Shown: positions 10,532 to 22,700, counted from the first letter of the stretch. The stretch: 64,000 nt of DNA from Ceratopteris richardii (GCA_020310875.1 CM035407.1:65990658-66054657), one strand, 5' to 3'. Numbers and translations are program-made. The notes: generated from the sequence alone by a model not told the origin.

Positions 10532-12628
10532 ATGGAAGCGCTATCCAACTACGCTGCTTTCCGTGATGGTATCCCCACAGACGTCGGCGAATACCTGCGC
10601 TGTAGAGGGCTGGCCAACTTCGCTGAGTTGCCCTGGCACTCAGTGGAAGCCCATCCCTTCTCCGCGCAGATCATCCACGCCATCGCCCAATTCCCCATCA
10701 CCGAACGACAGTGGGTCTTCCCTTCCCTCCCATCTAGAACTGTCATCACCTTCCAAGCCTTCTCTGCAGCCTACCGCCTCCCCCCGCAAGGCCGCGAAAA
10801 TGGCCCTAGCATCCCTGTCGCTCGCATGGCCGAACTCTTCCCCCGCTCCTCATCAAACGAATATGCCATTCTCTGCCGCCCAGAACCCGAACGGTCCACC
10901 CTACAGTTCCTCGTAGCAATCCTCAACCTGCAAAAACGAACCTACGGTATCTCTCACCCCTTCTATTCCACCCTGGAGTTAGCCACCCGCAAACCTGTCA
11001 ACTTTGCCTCTTATTTCTTCCAACGAATTCATAAGGAATCCGTCGCTATAGTAAAACAACTCCAGAAGGGCACCTCTCCGCGCTCTCGCCTTCCCCACAT
11101 CATCTCCTTCCTCTTCCCAACCATTCTCGCCGCACAACCCCCACCCACAGGCCCCACACTTAGGCACGAAGAATCAGCACACGAGCTCGATGAATCTGAC
11201 AAAGAAGACGAAGAGATCAATCAACTCTTCCGCACTAAACGAATCCGGATTAGCTCTTCCGAAAGCGAAGTCCAAGGATCCGCCGGAAAGAAACACGACG
11301 CCGAAGAGGATAAACAAGAGGAAACATACCACGACACCACCACTTCAATACACAACAACACTTCGACAGAGCAACAAGACCAGCAAGACCAAGCAGACAC
11401 AGAGATAGTGTCCACCGAAAAGGAATCCGAGCATCAACAGGACGAACCGGAATCTGCCACAAAAGCACTGGATGAACTTATCGCGGCCATCAACCATACA
11501 GAAGCCGAACAACAGACCGTTGCAAAGGTAACCACGACTGACTCTGTTCTGCCCACCCCATCTGTCAACCCCGACCTCCCACCGGAACCATCCCGCCGAC
11601 CCAGTTCTGAACCTACACCCTCCTCCTCTTCCTCCCCTAACTACTCTCCACCAAACTCCCAGAACCTACTCACCGATACCTCCTCTCAGCCTCGTCAACC
11701 ACCACCACCCAACGTATTTTCGGAACTAGCCTCCATGGGGCAGTTCCTCATGCATTTATCACACCAGCTGCCCATACAGTTTAAGGAAGCCACGGACAAT
11801 CTGAAGGCAGAATACCAATCTAAGGTCGACGTCCTGGAAGCTGACATCACCCCCCTTCAGGAAGAAATCGAAGCCATCAAGACTGAGAACCATCAGCTAC
11901 AGACACAGTTAGCAGAACTCCAAGCCAAATTCTCGGCAGAACAGACTCTAGTACAGCAAAGAGATGCAGCCCTCGAGCAACTTGCAGCCAAAGAACGACT
12001 CCTACACACCGCGCATGCAGAAATCCGAGCCCTGAAGACCACCCTCCACGAAAACGAAGATATCAACGCCTCTCTCGAAGAATTGATCGCAGAGACAAAG
12101 ACTCAATTGCAGGAGTCGATCCAGAAGAATCAGGACCAACAGAAAGAAACCGAACAAGTCCAAGAACAGTTACGACGAGCCGAAGAATGCGCAGCTGAGG
12201 TTAACGCTATCCTAAAATGCCAACTGATACGGGAAGGACAATACCTCAAGGATATCGACAAGACGCGCAGAGACCGAGATGCGCTCAAGAAAACTCTCGA
12301 TTTCCAAACTCAGTAGTTTGAACGACTAGACAACCAAGTGCGCAACCAGAAGGAGTACATTATAGAGCTGAAAACCAAACTGACCGAGATGTAGACAGCC
12401 CGAGATGCGGCGTTAGCTAACGACTTTTACTTACAAGAGGCTTTCCTTCAAACCCAAGCCGAAATTTTGTTAAATCAAGCCATAGCCCTTAGTGCAGTAA
12501 GAACCGACGCCCAATTACTAGAACCCACCACCTTAGTACAGATGTTAGAAACTCTCAAAAAGAAAATTACCCGAACATTTAGGCTCGCCCGAAATATGTA
12601 CTTAGAAGGCCTAGTATCCGAACCGTAG
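10532..12628 (+). pseudogene. G1 extra ORF downstream of integrase: globular N-domain plus long coiled coil, two premature amber stops
   Basis: From the ATG at 10532 (MEALSNYAAFRDGIP) the frame is open for 594 codons to TAG at 12314-12316, then continues to TAG at 12392-12394 and a final TAG at 12626-12628. N-terminal ~190 residues look globular. PSRTVITFQAFSAAYRLP, RPEPERSTLQFLVAIL, KPVNFASYFFQRI and LPHIISFLF follow the order of motifs in the putative plant transposon protein domain (Pfam Transposase_32-like) seen in Athila-type ORFs; this is a recalled resemblance. An acidic, Gln/Ser/Pro-rich linker follows (about 200-390), then a strong heptad coiled coil (about 400-594 and beyond). No signal peptide or transmembrane segment is visible, so an envelope role is not supported. 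The last ~40 codons recur in G3 (42530-42625), showing that the downstream part belongs to the family ORF. Confidence 0.8.
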
Positions 12629-12633
12629 AAACC

Positions 12634-12662
12634 TGCGGGTTCGAGTCCACCGTGCGTGCCAG
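12634..12662 (+). other. Non-purine, tRNA T-arm-like segment at the 3' LTR boundary of G1
   Basis: CGGGTTCGAGTCCACCGTG followed by CGTGCCAG occupies the place where a polypurine tract is expected. GGTTCGAGTCC fits the tRNA B-box/T-arm consensus, and CCA lies just before the LTR. The same segment precedes the LTRs of N1 (42018-42044) and, with small changes, G3 (42638-42665). Confidence 0.55.
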
Positions 12663-13766
12663 TGTTAGACGGCCACCGGACAAGGACAATTGTACTTAGA
12701 CAGAGGGCTTTAATGCGCGGTAAAGAAAGATTCGCGGAAACCTTGTAACAGACTTCTATTTAAAGCAATGAAAGGAAAGCGGTAGAGACCAGCAGTTTTG
12801 GGAAGAGCCCCTGTTTTGTTGGGAATTGTAGTGTGTTGGTTAAGTCTCGAGTCGCGGTGTTTGGGAATTGCAAGTGCAGTACTGTATATGTATGTGTTCT
12901 GTTTCGTCTATTCCACTGAGTCCGTTTGGGAAGTTGTGAGCATATTGTCTGAGACGGTGTGTGCTATGTCAATGAGAAGATTGAGCTCCGTTCTGTTCTG
13001 TTCGCTTCTATCTGTTCTACTATCCTCCCTGTTGTGCAGGATTACTATTCGGTAGTCCTGTGCTGCGAATCTGTTTGGTGATAGTTATATGCGTTTCTGG
13101 ATTTCTTCACGGAATAAGTGTGGTTTATCATCCTTCTATTGAACAAGGGACTGTGTAAGGCCGAAGTGAACTGATTGCGTGTTAGTATTTTTCTGTTAAG
13201 TGACCAGGTTCGATACAATAGTCTGCGTTCACTGTGGATCCCGATCCCAGGAAGGACTCGTATCGGTAAGGGTCGGTACGCGAATGAAAGCATTAATAAG
13301 TTTGTGACGAATCGACTGTTGGTAGGAACTTGTTGCTTGAGTTTGGTATACAATAAGTGCGTAACCTCGAGTATAGCTGTCTGTCGTGTTATTATACTTA
13401 CCTATCAAGAGGAAGTAGTACATTGAGTAGTATTCGGTTAATGAAGTTGAGTATTCTACTAGTTATAAGTCAGAACAGGACTACTGCTCTGTTACTATAG
13501 CAGGTCCAGTCCAGAAGTTCTAAGTCCCCGCACGCCGAATAGTTATCAGTAGTCAGAATCAAATACTGAGCTAAGACGTGATGGAGTATTTATGAGTGCG
13601 TGAGAAGTGGGGAAAATAGTACAGTGCCTCTGTCTAACAGACCCCTACCACTCCCAAGGACCCACGTGGCTAAGAGAACGATCACGGTTAGAAGATTTAG
13701 AACCAATTGAACGTGAACCATTTGAATAGGAAGTAAAGTAACGCTCAAACCATAATCAGTTTAACA
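12663..13766 (+). repeat. 3' LTR of gypsy element G1 (1104 bp)
   Basis: Same length and termini as 3279-4382, with six observed substitutions. A candidate TATA box is at 12756-12764. It is followed by the right copy of the target duplication and then by the second half of the G2 integrase. Confidence 0.95.
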
Positions 13767-13770
13767 TATA

Positions 13771-14650
13771 CTAGTTATATGGTCTTCCATTCCACATTGT
13801 TTTAGATTGTGACAAGAATTTTACTAGCTACTTTTGGAGGACAATATTCAATAAATTGGATACTAAACTTAGCATGACTATGACCGATTATCCACGAATG
13901 GATGGGCAAATACAAAGGGTTAAACAAATTCTAGAAGATATGGTTGGACCATAGTAATTGAAAGGCAAACTAATTGGGAAGAGTCCTTACCTATATTAGA
14001 GTTTGCATATAATAGTGCTAAGCACTCTTCCAATGGGAATAGTCCATTTATGCTTATGTACAAGTTTTATCCAAGAGCTCCTTATGTAGTAGGTTGACAA
14101 TAGGAGAGTCCAAGCGACAAAGGACTTCTTGGAAGAGATGAAGGTTATGCTTAGGCTTGCTAAGGAAAGCATTACGAGAGCTCAAGATAGGGCTAGAGCC
14201 TATGTTGACTCTCAAAGGAGAGGAATCAACTTTGAGGTAGGAGATAAATTATACCTTAGAGTTCCCCCTGGGCATGAAATAATGAAGATGGAATCTTGTG
14301 AAAAACTATCCCCTAGGTATTGTGGACCATTCCCAATACCAAAGAGAATAGGAAAGATGGCTTACCAGCTCCAACTTCTAGAGAGTAACTACATCCATCC
14401 ACTATTTCATGTCAACTAGCTTAAGAAATTACTAGGTGAATCTGATAACCTCATTCCTAATAGTGAAGCAGTAGAGCTTCTTTCTATTAAATTTATTACA
14501 CGTGAAGTTGAGAGCATTCTATGTACTTAAGAGAAATGGACTAGAATTCACCTATATAAACAATGCGTAGTTAAGTGGAAAGATAGTTTAGGAGATAGTG
14601 CTACATGGGAGTGGGTTAGCACCCTTCAAAGACAGATTACCACCTTTATG
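13771..14650 (+). pseudogene. Ty3/gypsy chromovirus integrase 3' half and chromodomain (G2)
   Basis: Resumes the protein left at 3278: LYGLPFHIVLDCDKNFTSYFW (catalytic Asp region), then a degraded stretch with frameshifts (TDYPRMDGQ, LPILEFAYNSAKH). The C-terminal domain is open at 14129-14419: LAKESITRAQDRARAYVD, VGDKLYLRVPP, LSPRYCGPFPI, YIHPLFHVN. After a stop at 14417 a chromodomain-like stretch follows (REVESIL, CVVKWKDSLGDSATWEW, about 14500-14620), which marks the chromovirus clade. Stops at the rejoined junction and at 14417 mean it was already decayed or decayed later. RT, protease and Gag of G2 are not in the window. Confidence 0.85.
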
Positions 14651-14734
14651 CAAACTTCTCAAGTATCTTCCTAGGGAAAGGATATAGGGAAACATCATGG
14701 AGAGATGACCATGTACATCAAGTACATGGGGTTC

Positions 14735-14873
14735 AGTGGGATCAACAACAATGTGCAGAAATGATGACTAAAAATTTGGATGGAGTAAAGCTAAATAGGT
14801 TCAAATCAATGATGTGACTTCAAGAGATTCCAAAAGAATGAAGAATCAAGTATCTTAGGCTTGAGGGGGAGTT
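14735..14873 (+). pseudogene. Ty1/copia 3' terminus (end of RNase H and polypurine tract), Copia-D
   Basis: The reading QQQCAEMMTKNLDGVKLNRFKSMM is the C-terminal tail of a copia RNase H. It is close to the Copia-B tail (QQCADILTKALDGTKL, 33110-33180). TTGAGGGGGAG near 14861-14871 is the polypurine tract. The rest of the element is missing; its left edge abuts the chromovirus end at about 14690. Confidence 0.75.
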
Positions 14874-15480
14874 ATTTGTACATATGGAAAGCCTACATGC
14901 TTGACCATATTGAACGATCACATTGGAATATGAGTATGCCTACACATATCCTTAGTTCATCCCTAATGATAAGGTTAACTATACCTTTACCTATAGTAAA
15001 AGCCTTTTGCTAAGATGAGCAATCAAGCTTCAAAGTAACTCAAAATAGATCCAAAATCCACGACTCATATTTGAATTCAAATTCAAATTTATATAAAAAC
15101 GGGAGTGGAATCTTTAGGTAGAATCATCAACAACTACATTCTAAAATCAAGGAGAAAAGCTTATATATACTTCATTAGACAAGTCATGGAATAGAGAAGA
15201 GCTCTCACTCAGTTTGAGAGTGGTCATTGTACTTATCGCATAGCCTTGGAGCCCTCCATCATCTCCAAGCATTGTACTTTACATTTCAATCGATATACAT
15301 GAAGATTTATCATCATCATCAATTATTGTCCATTGTTGTCTATATGTTATTCAAGTCTATCGACTTCATAGAGTCATTCAAGTGAACCTATTGTCTCATT
15401 ATCTCAAATAATGCTTGGATCATGAATACAACACTTGTGAATTTGTGTTAGTTTTCTCATTGCAGCGCTATATGTAAAGA
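14874..15480 (+). repeat. Probable 3' LTR of Copia-D
   Basis: LTR-like sequence directly after a polypurine tract. It holds a TATA-like TTATATAAAAAC near 15090 and a second AT-rich box near 15160. No second copy lies in the window, so the right end (about 15480) is a guess. Confidence 0.4.
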
Positions 15481-18400
15481 TACAAATCAAACTCTTTGAC
15501 TCTGTATGGGTATTGTTTGCTTCTTGAAATATCAAGATCACACGTGATTTCTTAAGTATATTGATCACTGTCTAGTCACTCTAAATTCTTGAAATAAATT
15601 TTGCTAGCTCACTTACCTTCCTGTTTGAAGTTGTGCAAAAGAAATTTTCTCAATTCAGTTGAGGATGGGTGCACCGAGCATTTTCTTGAGTACCTTCTTC
15701 CATAAGTAGAAGGTTTTCTTTCCTATATCAAAATTTGGAAGTATTCTATCTTGACTCAAACATTTGAGTTCAATGCTCCAAAGTACGATGGTCATATTTA
15801 TGCATAAATTTGATAGCTTAAAGAGTCCACTAGAGTTTCCAAGCAAGAAATAGGCTAGTCTAGAGCAGGTTTTTGCAAAGATCCTCTCATCTTTGTATTG
15901 TGCCATCACCTCCTCACACTTTACCCCCCAATCTTGGGGACGCTCTATTAAATTATCCATTTAAACCAATGAGACATGGCCTTCTTAGAAATAACTCAGA
16001 TTATCTATCAAAGTAAATCCCAAGGTTGTCAAAAGGATAGAGGAAATGGAAATCTATTCAAGCGATTCAATCTTTTAAGACACTAAATTCAATTCGAGTC
16101 AGAATTCTATGATTCTCAAAGCTTCATACCTTTTGGAGTCCATTCAAAACAAGGATTTTGGGGCTTGAAGCATTATTTAAATCTATGATCAATAAACTTG
16201 AATCTCAAAGGGACTCTTTAAGTTACGTAAATCCATCATCAATCAACTAAACTCTAGTGTGTGTGCCAAACCTGAGTATCTTGAGTTACCATGTTTGCAT
16301 CAATATTTGATGTTTTACCTTCAATTAAGAGCACTAATGCTTCTTATCTCACCATCACGAAGCTCATATTTTTTTCGTCTTTTGCATTTTCTTGAGAATC
16401 CTTTCTTATTGAAATCAAACTCTAGTACACATCTTTGAGTCAAGAGGTTGATTCATCATGTTGTAAACTTAGTTTTTCCAAGATTGGTCGAATAGGTCTA
16501 GTTCTCTCCTTTTGAAAATCCTTGTAGATTTTTTGATAAAGAAATTTTTATTCTCTAATTGATTTGAAGAAATGAAATTCGAGTAATACTTGAACCATTT
16601 ATGAAGATTCTTCAATTGGCTCTAGGTCCTTCCATTTCCTTTACATACTGTTCCTTAAATATTAGTCCTTCATAGCTTTGACCATCTTATTCATTGACTT
16701 GGCAACTTCTTCTTAGAAGTTGAAAACCATTTTGGGATTTATTTTTATTTTGGAATAAGTTCTAAAAGCTTCTTGGGATGAGCTCAAGACTAAGCAATAC
16801 TCACCATCTCAAGTTCGAATGTCGCATATCATATTCCTTACACCTTCGTAGATACAAATTTGGTGACCCAGGGCCCCCATTCTTTATGTCAAACATAGAT
16901 ATGTGAATGATGCTTATCTTAAAATCTAGATACGTCACTCCATCTACCTATGGATTTCCTTTAGATCAAATCTTGTAGCCTTGCTAGAATTTTGGTACTT
17001 TCATCAATGGATTTCTCAATACTGTGTTTGAGTTAATAGATCACAATATGATCTTTATAGGGCTTTTTTCTTTATAAGTGACACATGCTTATGTCGGAAT
17101 CTTATTCCCTCTTCTTCATAGAATAATATCTTATCTTGATTTTTTTCTTTCATGATATATCTAGAAGAAGATTCTTGAGTCAAATAAGAGATAAGACTAG
17201 GTCTTTCTTGATTAAAGCCCTTTTCCACATCTCGTGTTCAATATTTTACCCATGGGTTTCATTTGGGGATCTAATTTTATGATTACTCGGGAAACCTTTT
17301 TCCTTAGTTCCCTTACTATTTGAATCCAGTGTAAGCCTAGATGACCCATACCATCCAACTTATATTTCCACTTTAATGAAGGTAACTTTAGCTTTAACCT
17401 TGGGATAATTTTTTATTTTAGTCTAATCAAGTGACATTTAGTATTTCTTTGACATGTGAGTTGTTAGTTTCATTGAAGAATAGTTCTATTGCTCATGTGA
17501 AAATGATACTTCAACTTTCTAAGTCTGAGTTATACTTACAACTTGATAAGACTTAATCTTAAAGATTGAATTTTCAATGATTCTTTTGTTCATATGTATC
17601 TTGAATAAGTGTTCTTATGCCGTCTGATAATAGACCTAGTTTTTTGCATTAAACTAGATATTATCTCTAAACATAATAAGGAATTTGAACTTAACAAAAT
17701 AATTGGTTTGTCAATCAAATTCTTAATTTGAAGAAGATAGCAACAACTCTTACTACTTAAATCGATCCTTGACTTCTAAAGACATGAGTAAACGGTGTTT
17801 AGGGTATTTTTCAACCTCTTTTTTTACCTCTTCTATTTTCTTGGAGAAGTTGTGTAAAGCTCTAAACAATTCTTTTTTCTCACTCCTAAAGAACTTCCTT
17901 GAAGGAAGGAACTAACACTTTGAAAAATGATATTTTTATCATCCTTTCAATGCTAAGTTGAAGGAATCTTAACGTGTGATTATTCATAGGATATTATTCA
18001 AAACCTTTTTCTCTGTGAGAGGTTTGATAATAACTACTCTAAGCTACCACCATGGTGTCTTAGTTAAAGAAGAGAAAATTTTATCTTCTCACTTAAGTCA
18101 TTGTGGTATATCCTCTTTATTGTAGGTTTACATAATCTCCCTCATAATTCCTAATATAAATGGACTCCTTTTTGGCCTCCCAAAAAAAATAGCTCCTAAA
18201 AGTTATGGAAAATGGTACTTCTCCTCCTCTACAATTTGGGAATTTTCTTGAATCCTCATAGGAGGAAACATCTCCTAGTTCATGCATGTATGGTTTTCAT
18301 CCTTAAGTCCTTGGTTGGGCCCCTTTTTCAACTCTCCCGAATTGAAGGTTTGCAATGAAAATATAGCACATAATACTTGTGTGTAGATGTTCATTTCTCC

Positions 18401-18769
18401 CTCAAAAAATCCCATGCAACACCATCGATGGCTCAATATACCCCACATAGCAAAGTTTTTCCTACTTGCACACTATATATAATAGCTTTTCATTGTTTAA
18501 ATTCATAAGCATGAGGAGATTAGGAGGAGAGAGTGCAACTTGTCATCTTTCTCTCTCTTGTCATTTTGGTAGGTTTCCTCATAGGTGGATTGGCTTGACG
18601 AGATGTCAAACCTGCTATGATACTTTCTTTGAGCTACTACTTGCTTGTGTATAGCACATACATAGACTTGCTCAAGGTTTTCTCCCATCCATACCCATCT
18701 CTCATCATGTATGAGTCGAATGGTATGGTAAGTGCATCATTAAGATGCCACATGGCAATACATGCCACC
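15481..18769. other. AT-rich unassigned region
   Basis: About 3.3 kb with no frame I recognise. The longest open frame (101 codons, minus strand, 15655-15960) has no family motif I can name. The base composition and lack of long frames fit old, methylation-decayed repeat sequence. Parts may belong to the 5' portion of the ancient Copia-A0, whose recognisable part starts near 18770, but I cannot align them by eye. Confidence 0.4.
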
Positions 18770-19276
18770 TCATCCTACGGGATGGGTCACCCACATCATA
18801 AACTATACCTCATAATGTGGCAAGGCCTCTCATGGAAATGACAAGGTGCATGCTCAAAAGTCAAAATTTACCACATAACTTCTTACTTGAACTTGTTATG
18901 TATGTAGCATATGTACTTAAAAGGTTTCCGCACCAAAGCATTGTAGTCGATCACACCATATGAGGCTTGGCGTGGTTACAATCCATCTATTCATCATCTG
19001 CATGTTTCTACTTTTTTGTCATATGCACTAGCGAATGAACAATAACAAAAAAAAAGGATCATAAGGTTCTAAAATGTATTTTCATTGGGTATAGTTGTGA
19101 AAATGAAAGCTACCTTTTGTATCATGCATAGATTAAATGCATTTTGGTTGTGATATTCTTTTCATGGAAGATGCAATTGAGCCATTACTTTTATGTACTA
19201 AGGAAACATGATTCAGCTTAAAGGATGTGTATAACACTTTGCTACATCTTTTTACATCTAGATAGTCAAATGTTAC
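18770..19276 (+). pseudogene. Ancient Copia-A0, integrase part, left of the nested insertion
   Basis: This stretch aligns base by base with 21740-22250 of the intact Copia-A1 (integrase core to the integrase-RT linker). Shared blocks include CTCATGGA.ATG.C.AGGTGCATG, GCATATGTACT, ACTCCATATGAGGCTTGGC-like and GTACTAAGGA.ACAT. Many differences are C-to-T or G-to-A, so every frame is closed. The alignment breaks at 19276, where Copia-A1 begins, and continues at 24364. Confidence 0.85.
19272..19276. repeat. Target-site duplication of Copia-A1 (left copy)
   Basis: GTTAC precedes the LTR. An exact GTTAC follows the 3' LTR at 24364-24368. Five bases is the usual copia value. Confidence 0.95.
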
Positions 19277-19506
19277 TGTTGATATATTTAGGTAGTGATG
19301 TGTGTGAACACTCTAGGACCGCCGGGGCACTTTTTTCCCTCTTTAGGAGGTTTTTTTCCCCCGGCTTGTATATACGCCTATTGCCCTAATGGGCTACTTA
19401 TCTTTGTACATTCTCTAGTAATACATTCAGTCGTGTGTGTTGTGCTCTAAGCTTCTTCTTCTTCCTTGTGCTGTTCGCGTGCTTCTGCAGACGTCTAACT
19501 CCAACA
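19277..19506 (+). repeat. 5' LTR of Copia-A1 (230 bp)
   Basis: TGTTGATATA...CTCCAACA. It is identical to the 3' LTR at 24134-24363 except for one base (T at 19486, C at 24343). A TATA-like TGTATATACG lies at 19367-19376. One difference in 230 bp points to a very recent insertion. Confidence 0.97.
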
Positions 19507-19523
19507 ATTGGTATCAGAGCAGG
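19507..19523 (+). other. Primer-binding site of Copia-A1 (tRNA-iMet)
   Basis: ATTGGTATCAGAGCAGG directly follows the LTR. TGGTATCAGAGC is the complement of the plant initiator tRNA-Met 3' end used by most plant copia elements. Confidence 0.9.
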
Positions 19524-19793
19524 TCGTTGCTTCTTCTAGGGCGCCGTCGACACTCCTCCGTTTGCAGTCTCAGATTCGCACAAAATTTGGCTCGTTTCGG
19601 CCTCCGAACGCACTATCGCAATGCTTGTGCAGGCTATTTCGTCCTTTTGTGCCAAAGGTATATACCAGTTTCTGTTTGCAAGTTTAAGCGACTCGAAGTC
19701 TGCTACAGGTCTAGCAGAACTCGTTTGGGCAGTTCCGTTCAACTTTTTTAGATACAGTCAATTTTCTGCATCAAGGTATTTTAGTCACCGGCC

Positions 19794-22700
19794 ATGGCTG
19801 AAAGCAGTGATGTATTCCGTATGTTGGCTGTTGAGGATAAGTTGGATGGTACCAACTACCCATTATGGGCTTATATGATGCGACATGTACTGGTTGCAAA
19901 AGGATTGTGGAACATTGTGCAGGGTGTTGAAAGACGTCCTGTTACACCTGTAACGACAGGTACTGCAAATACAGGTGTTGGAGCTGATGAAGATGGTGTC
20001 GAAGATGATATTCCGCAGATTCCTGTTCGTGCTGCTGTTTCTGTTGCACCTACTGCAGAGCAGATTCGTTGGGATGGCAGAGATGCCCAGGCACATGCAT
20101 TGATAGCTTTGTCTGTCAAACGTGCCATTATTCCTCACATTCGCTCTTGCAGAACAGCAAAGGATGCTTGGGATACACTTACCACTTTGTACCAGGCTAG
20201 GAATGAGGCTCGTGTTGCTTACCTCCGAAAACAGTTGGAGAGTGAGCACATGAATGAAGGTGATTCTATGGACAGTTTTCTTACAAAGATCAAAGACCTG
20301 AAGGAACAATTGATTTCTGCTGATGAGGTTATACCAGATAGCTCACTTGTGCAGACCGTTCTGAATGGTCTTCCTGATTCATATCAGAGTTTTGCCTCTA
20401 CTCTTCGGTTGATGATGAAAGGCAATCCGAATGCCTTGTCATTTGAGGAATTAGTCTCTGTTCTATTGCAGGAAGATCAGTCCAGGCAGAACAGGTCCAT
20501 TATGCGTGTTGCAGATCAAGCTTTCCTGGCTAGTCAGAAGGGCAAAGGAAAATGGAGCTCTTCTACTAGTAAGCAGAAATCTGCAAATGCTGCACAATCG
20601 AAGAACCAGGATAAAGATGAAAAGAAATCAGAAAAGCAGAAATTGTTCTGCAAGTACTGTAAAGGAAATGATCATATTATAAAGAACTGTCCAAAACTGG
20701 CTGCTAAAGAGGCAAAGAAGAAAGAGGCTGGAATGGTTGTTGCAGAGGCCTCTACACCAAAAACAGAGTCTGCAAATCTTGTGCAGGAAGAAGAATGGGC
20801 GTTTACTACTGTCTGCAGTTTTGACCCATCTTCTCATGATCAGTGCATGTCTGCAGTAGACTCAGATGTTTGGTACTTTGACAGTGGGGCGACCAAACAT
20901 ATTACCTCGCAGCGCAGTTTCTTCTCTTCACTTGAGCCTGCTCCTACAGGGAATACTGTCACATGCGCCAATAACTCCTCTTATCCGGTTATGGGAGTTG
21001 GTAAGATCATTCTGACTACTGCTGATGGTAGTTCTTTCACTTTGTCAGATGCTTTATTTGTGCCAGGGATAAAAAAGAATCTGTTATCAGTTTCTGCATT
21101 AGCCAAGATTGGCTTGGTTGTGAAATTTGTTGATGACAGGTGTACAGTCCATGATCTCTCAAATGGCGATGTGATTATTGCTTCTGGCATTTTATGTCGT
21201 GGGCTGTATAAGCTCATAGACTATGAAAGATCTGTGAATGATTCGGCATGTGCAGTTCATGATTCTCAGGCTATGTCAGATGCAAAGCTTTGGCATGCAC
21301 GCTTTGGTCATCTGAATTTTGCTAGTTTGTTACGCCTGCAGAAATCTGAAATGGTGTCCTCTTTGCACAAACTTGAGGCACCTGGAAAACATGTTTGTGA
21401 AGGCTGTATTTTGGGCAAAATGCAGCGTTCTTCCTTTCCAAAAGATGGTTCAGTTCGGGCTATGCAGAAATTGCAGCTTGTACATAGTGATGTCTGTGGT
21501 CCTATGCAGACACCCTCTTTTGGAAATTACCTTTACTTCGTGACTTTCATTGATGATTTTTCCAGGCATGCATGGGTATATCCACTCAAAGCAAAGTCCG
21601 AAGTGTTCATGTGCTTCAAACAGTTTTTGGTTTTGGCTGAAAATCTGTCAGCATGTAAAATGGGCACCCTCCGTTCTGATCAAGGGGGGGAATATATGTC
21701 TTCAGATTTTAATGCATTTCTGGCTGAACGTGGGATAAAACACCAGTGTACAGTGCCGTATACACCTCAACAGAATGGAGTTGCTGAACGAAAGAACAGG
21801 TCACTCATGGAGATGGCGAGGTGCATGGTCAAAAGTCAGGCTTTACCACATAGTTTCTGGCTTGAGGCTGTCATGTGTGCAGCATATGTACTGAACAGGT
21901 GTCCCACCAAAGCGTTGCAGTCTATCACTCCATATGAGGCTTGGCATGACCGCAAGCCATCTGTTGCTCATCTGCGTGTTTTTGGTTGTTTGGCATATGC
22001 ATTAGTGCCTGAACAACATCGCAGAAAATTGGATGATAAGGCAGTAAAATGTATTTTTGTTGGGTACAGTTCTGAAAGTAAAGGCTATCGTCTGTATCAT
22101 CCACAGACTAAACGCATTCTGGTTAGCCGTGATGTTGTCTTTGTGGAAGATGCTATTCAGCCATTGCTTTCATGTACTAAGGAGACATCTGTTAGCTCCA
22201 AAGACATGTATGATACTTTGATGCCTCTTTTTACAGGTGGACAGGCTAGCGCTGGTCCTAATGAGGCAACTTCTCAGCCTTTGCAGGTTTCATATGATGA
22301 TGCAGATCATTCCATTTCTGATGCAGATTTACATGATGCACTTGTTGATGAGAGAGCTGATATTGAACAGGAAAAAACTATGCCAAAATGGCTGGTGCAG
22401 ACTTTGCGTGACAGCAAATTAGATGCACCTTTGTCATATCGTACTCGTTCAGGCTCTCATAGTACCTCCTTCGCATCAGATTGCTATGCTATGGCTGCAT
22501 CTAGTCTCTGTGATGAGAATGAGCCTGTTTCTTTTGATGAAGCACAAAATTCAGAAAATTGGATGGCTGCTATGCAATCTGAATATGATGCTATAATGAA
22601 GAATGGTACATGGTCTTTATGTGACTTGCCTCCTGGCAAGAAGGCCATTGGCACTAAGTGGGTATACAAGCTGAAGCGTAAACCTGATGGTACAGTTGAC

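Noticed and set aside
10532..12628. Envelope gene in G1
   Set aside because: No signal peptide, transmembrane segment, cleavage site or cysteine pattern is visible; coiled coil alone is not enough.
12634..12662. A genuine tRNA gene at the G1 3' boundary
   Set aside because: Only a B-box-like arm is present; no A box, anticodon arm or acceptor stem partner is found upstream.
15655..15960. 101-codon minus-strand frame as a host gene
   Set aside because: No recognisable domain, AT-rich decayed context, no supporting signal.
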